The translations under genes and the position numbers were made by a program. The notes under the pieces are model-generated. The model was given only the letters and a program-made list of their open reading frames with translations. It was not told where the DNA came from and searched no databases. From positions 1-20,773 of IMG/VR virus record IMGVR_UViG_3300030329_000028: 20,773 nucleotides of DNA, one strand, 5' to 3'. Positions 20,326 to 20,773 of the stretch are shown one piece after another. This stretch comes from a virus. Each line of letters opens with the position of its first letter. The first letter of the stretch is position 1.

Positions 20326-20643
20326 TTAACACTTCCACCTTCTTCTTGCCTGTCGCAGTCTACTGTTTGGATTTTTTGCTGCTTTAGGAAACATTTTCAT
20401 TTGTCCTGCACTTCTTGCACAGTAGGACTTTCTTCTTGCTGCTCTTGCTCTACTTCTTGGCTTGCTCTCTGTAACGGCTGTCTGTAGCTTTGATCCGGGA
20501 TTTCTACGTCTGTACTTTGCAACACCTCTTGCAGTCATACCTGCACCTGCTGCAGTGGGTCTTTTGTCTCCACTTTTTACAGACATCCCCTGCATACCAG
20601 TTGGTTTTCTTTTAGGTCTTCCTTGTCTAGGTGGTGTTCTCAT
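20326..20643 (-). CDS. Small basic Cys-containing protein, DUF6321-like
   Basis: A 105-residue protein with extreme Arg/Lys content (predicted strongly basic). Blocks are KRKPTGMQGMSVKSGDKRPT (residues 11-30), GAGMTARGVAKYRRRNPGSKLQTAV, RKSYCARSAGQM and a closing RLRQARRRWKC. The pattern (x-G-L/M-T-x-x-G-x-x-K-Y-R-x-x-N-P-G-S, later S-Y-C-A-R-S, final W-K-C) matches what I remember as DUF6321, small proteins found in marine phages; its function is not known. The N-terminal ATG shares bases with the preceding stop (ATGA). The composition suggests binding to DNA or RNA, and its place before the small terminase suggests packaging or condensation of DNA. That is an inference. The two Cys could bind metal, but a four-Cys site is absent. 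Confidence 0.75.
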   Translation of the reverse strand: MRTPPRQGRPKRKPTGMQGMSVKSGDKRPTAAGAGMTARGVAKYRRRNPGSKLQTAVTESKPRSRARAARRKSYCARSAGQMKMFPKAAKNPNSRLRQARRRWKC

Positions 20644-20773
20644 GTTGTTAATTGAAAGTGAGGACCATCAATAAATGGTCTACGCCCAGAACTCCTACGT
20701 AAATCTATGTAAGCGTTCATAGCTTGTTCCATAGTGCCACTCCATTCGGATATATCATTTATATGCCATGCAG
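20640..20773 (-). CDS. Partial unrecognised protein (5' end cut by window edge)
   Basis: An open frame enters from the right edge and ends at TGA 20642-20640 after 43 codons, overlapping the ATG of the DUF6321-like gene by four bases (ATGA). The end reads EWSGTMEQAMNAYIDLRRSS and then GRRPFIDGPHFQLTT. The overlap and protein-like composition support coding. The family and function are not recognised; it probably belongs to the same late operon. Confidence 0.65.
   Translation of the reverse strand, partial: AWHINDISEWSGTMEQAMNAYIDLRRSSGRRPFIDGPHFQLTT

Overview
The window is a contiguous piece of the DNA-packaging and virion-structure half of an AT-rich tailed double-stranded DNA phage. Every gene I can support lies on the minus strand, so transcription runs from the right edge (20773) to the left edge (1). 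Gene order follows the short-tailed (podovirus) P22/T7-like plan: small terminase, large terminase, portal, scaffold, coat, decoration, head-tail adaptor, beta-propeller-like tail nozzle, fibres. Several proteins resemble families I remember from uncultured marine phage genomes. No host gene, tRNA, integrase, polymerase or lysis gene is visible. A marine phage is therefore an inference, and the host cannot be named.

Layout in transcription order. 20773-18124 is the packaging module: the end of an unrecognised gene, a small very basic DUF6321-like protein, a small-terminase-like protein, a second helix-turn-helix protein, and the ATPase/nuclease TerL. 18122-13044 is the portal and head-assembly module: portal, a 76-residue protein overlapping the portal tail, a 600-residue protein of unknown function, and a coiled-coil scaffold. 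13043-12809 is the only sizeable non-coding stretch (235 nt); it holds a good sigma70-type promoter and repeated boxes. 12808-11252 encodes the coat and decoration proteins, followed by a terminator-like hairpin. 11193-8080 encodes the neck and tail tube: a structural protein, an adaptor with an inserted beta domain, a 79-residue protein and a P22 gp10/T7 gp12-like protein.

8079-272 is an unusually long adhesin module. It has an 873-residue beta-rich fibre with an internal duplication, a 123-residue protein, and then four consecutive fibres. Each of the four ends in a peptidase S74 intramolecular chaperone with its Ser-Lys pair intact. They are joined by one-base stop/start overlaps. The left edge cuts a further GTG-started gene (272-1) attached to the series in the same way.

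As a system, the module packages DNA into a scaffolded head whose coat genes appear to have their own promoter and downstream attenuator. It closes the head with adaptor and nozzle proteins and decorates the tail with several self-processing trimeric fibres. The points most worth a second look are the four-fibre S74 array with its reused 21-nt junction, the promoter/terminator bracket around the coat genes, and two out-of-frame gene overlaps (portal/76-residue protein and HTH protein/TerL).
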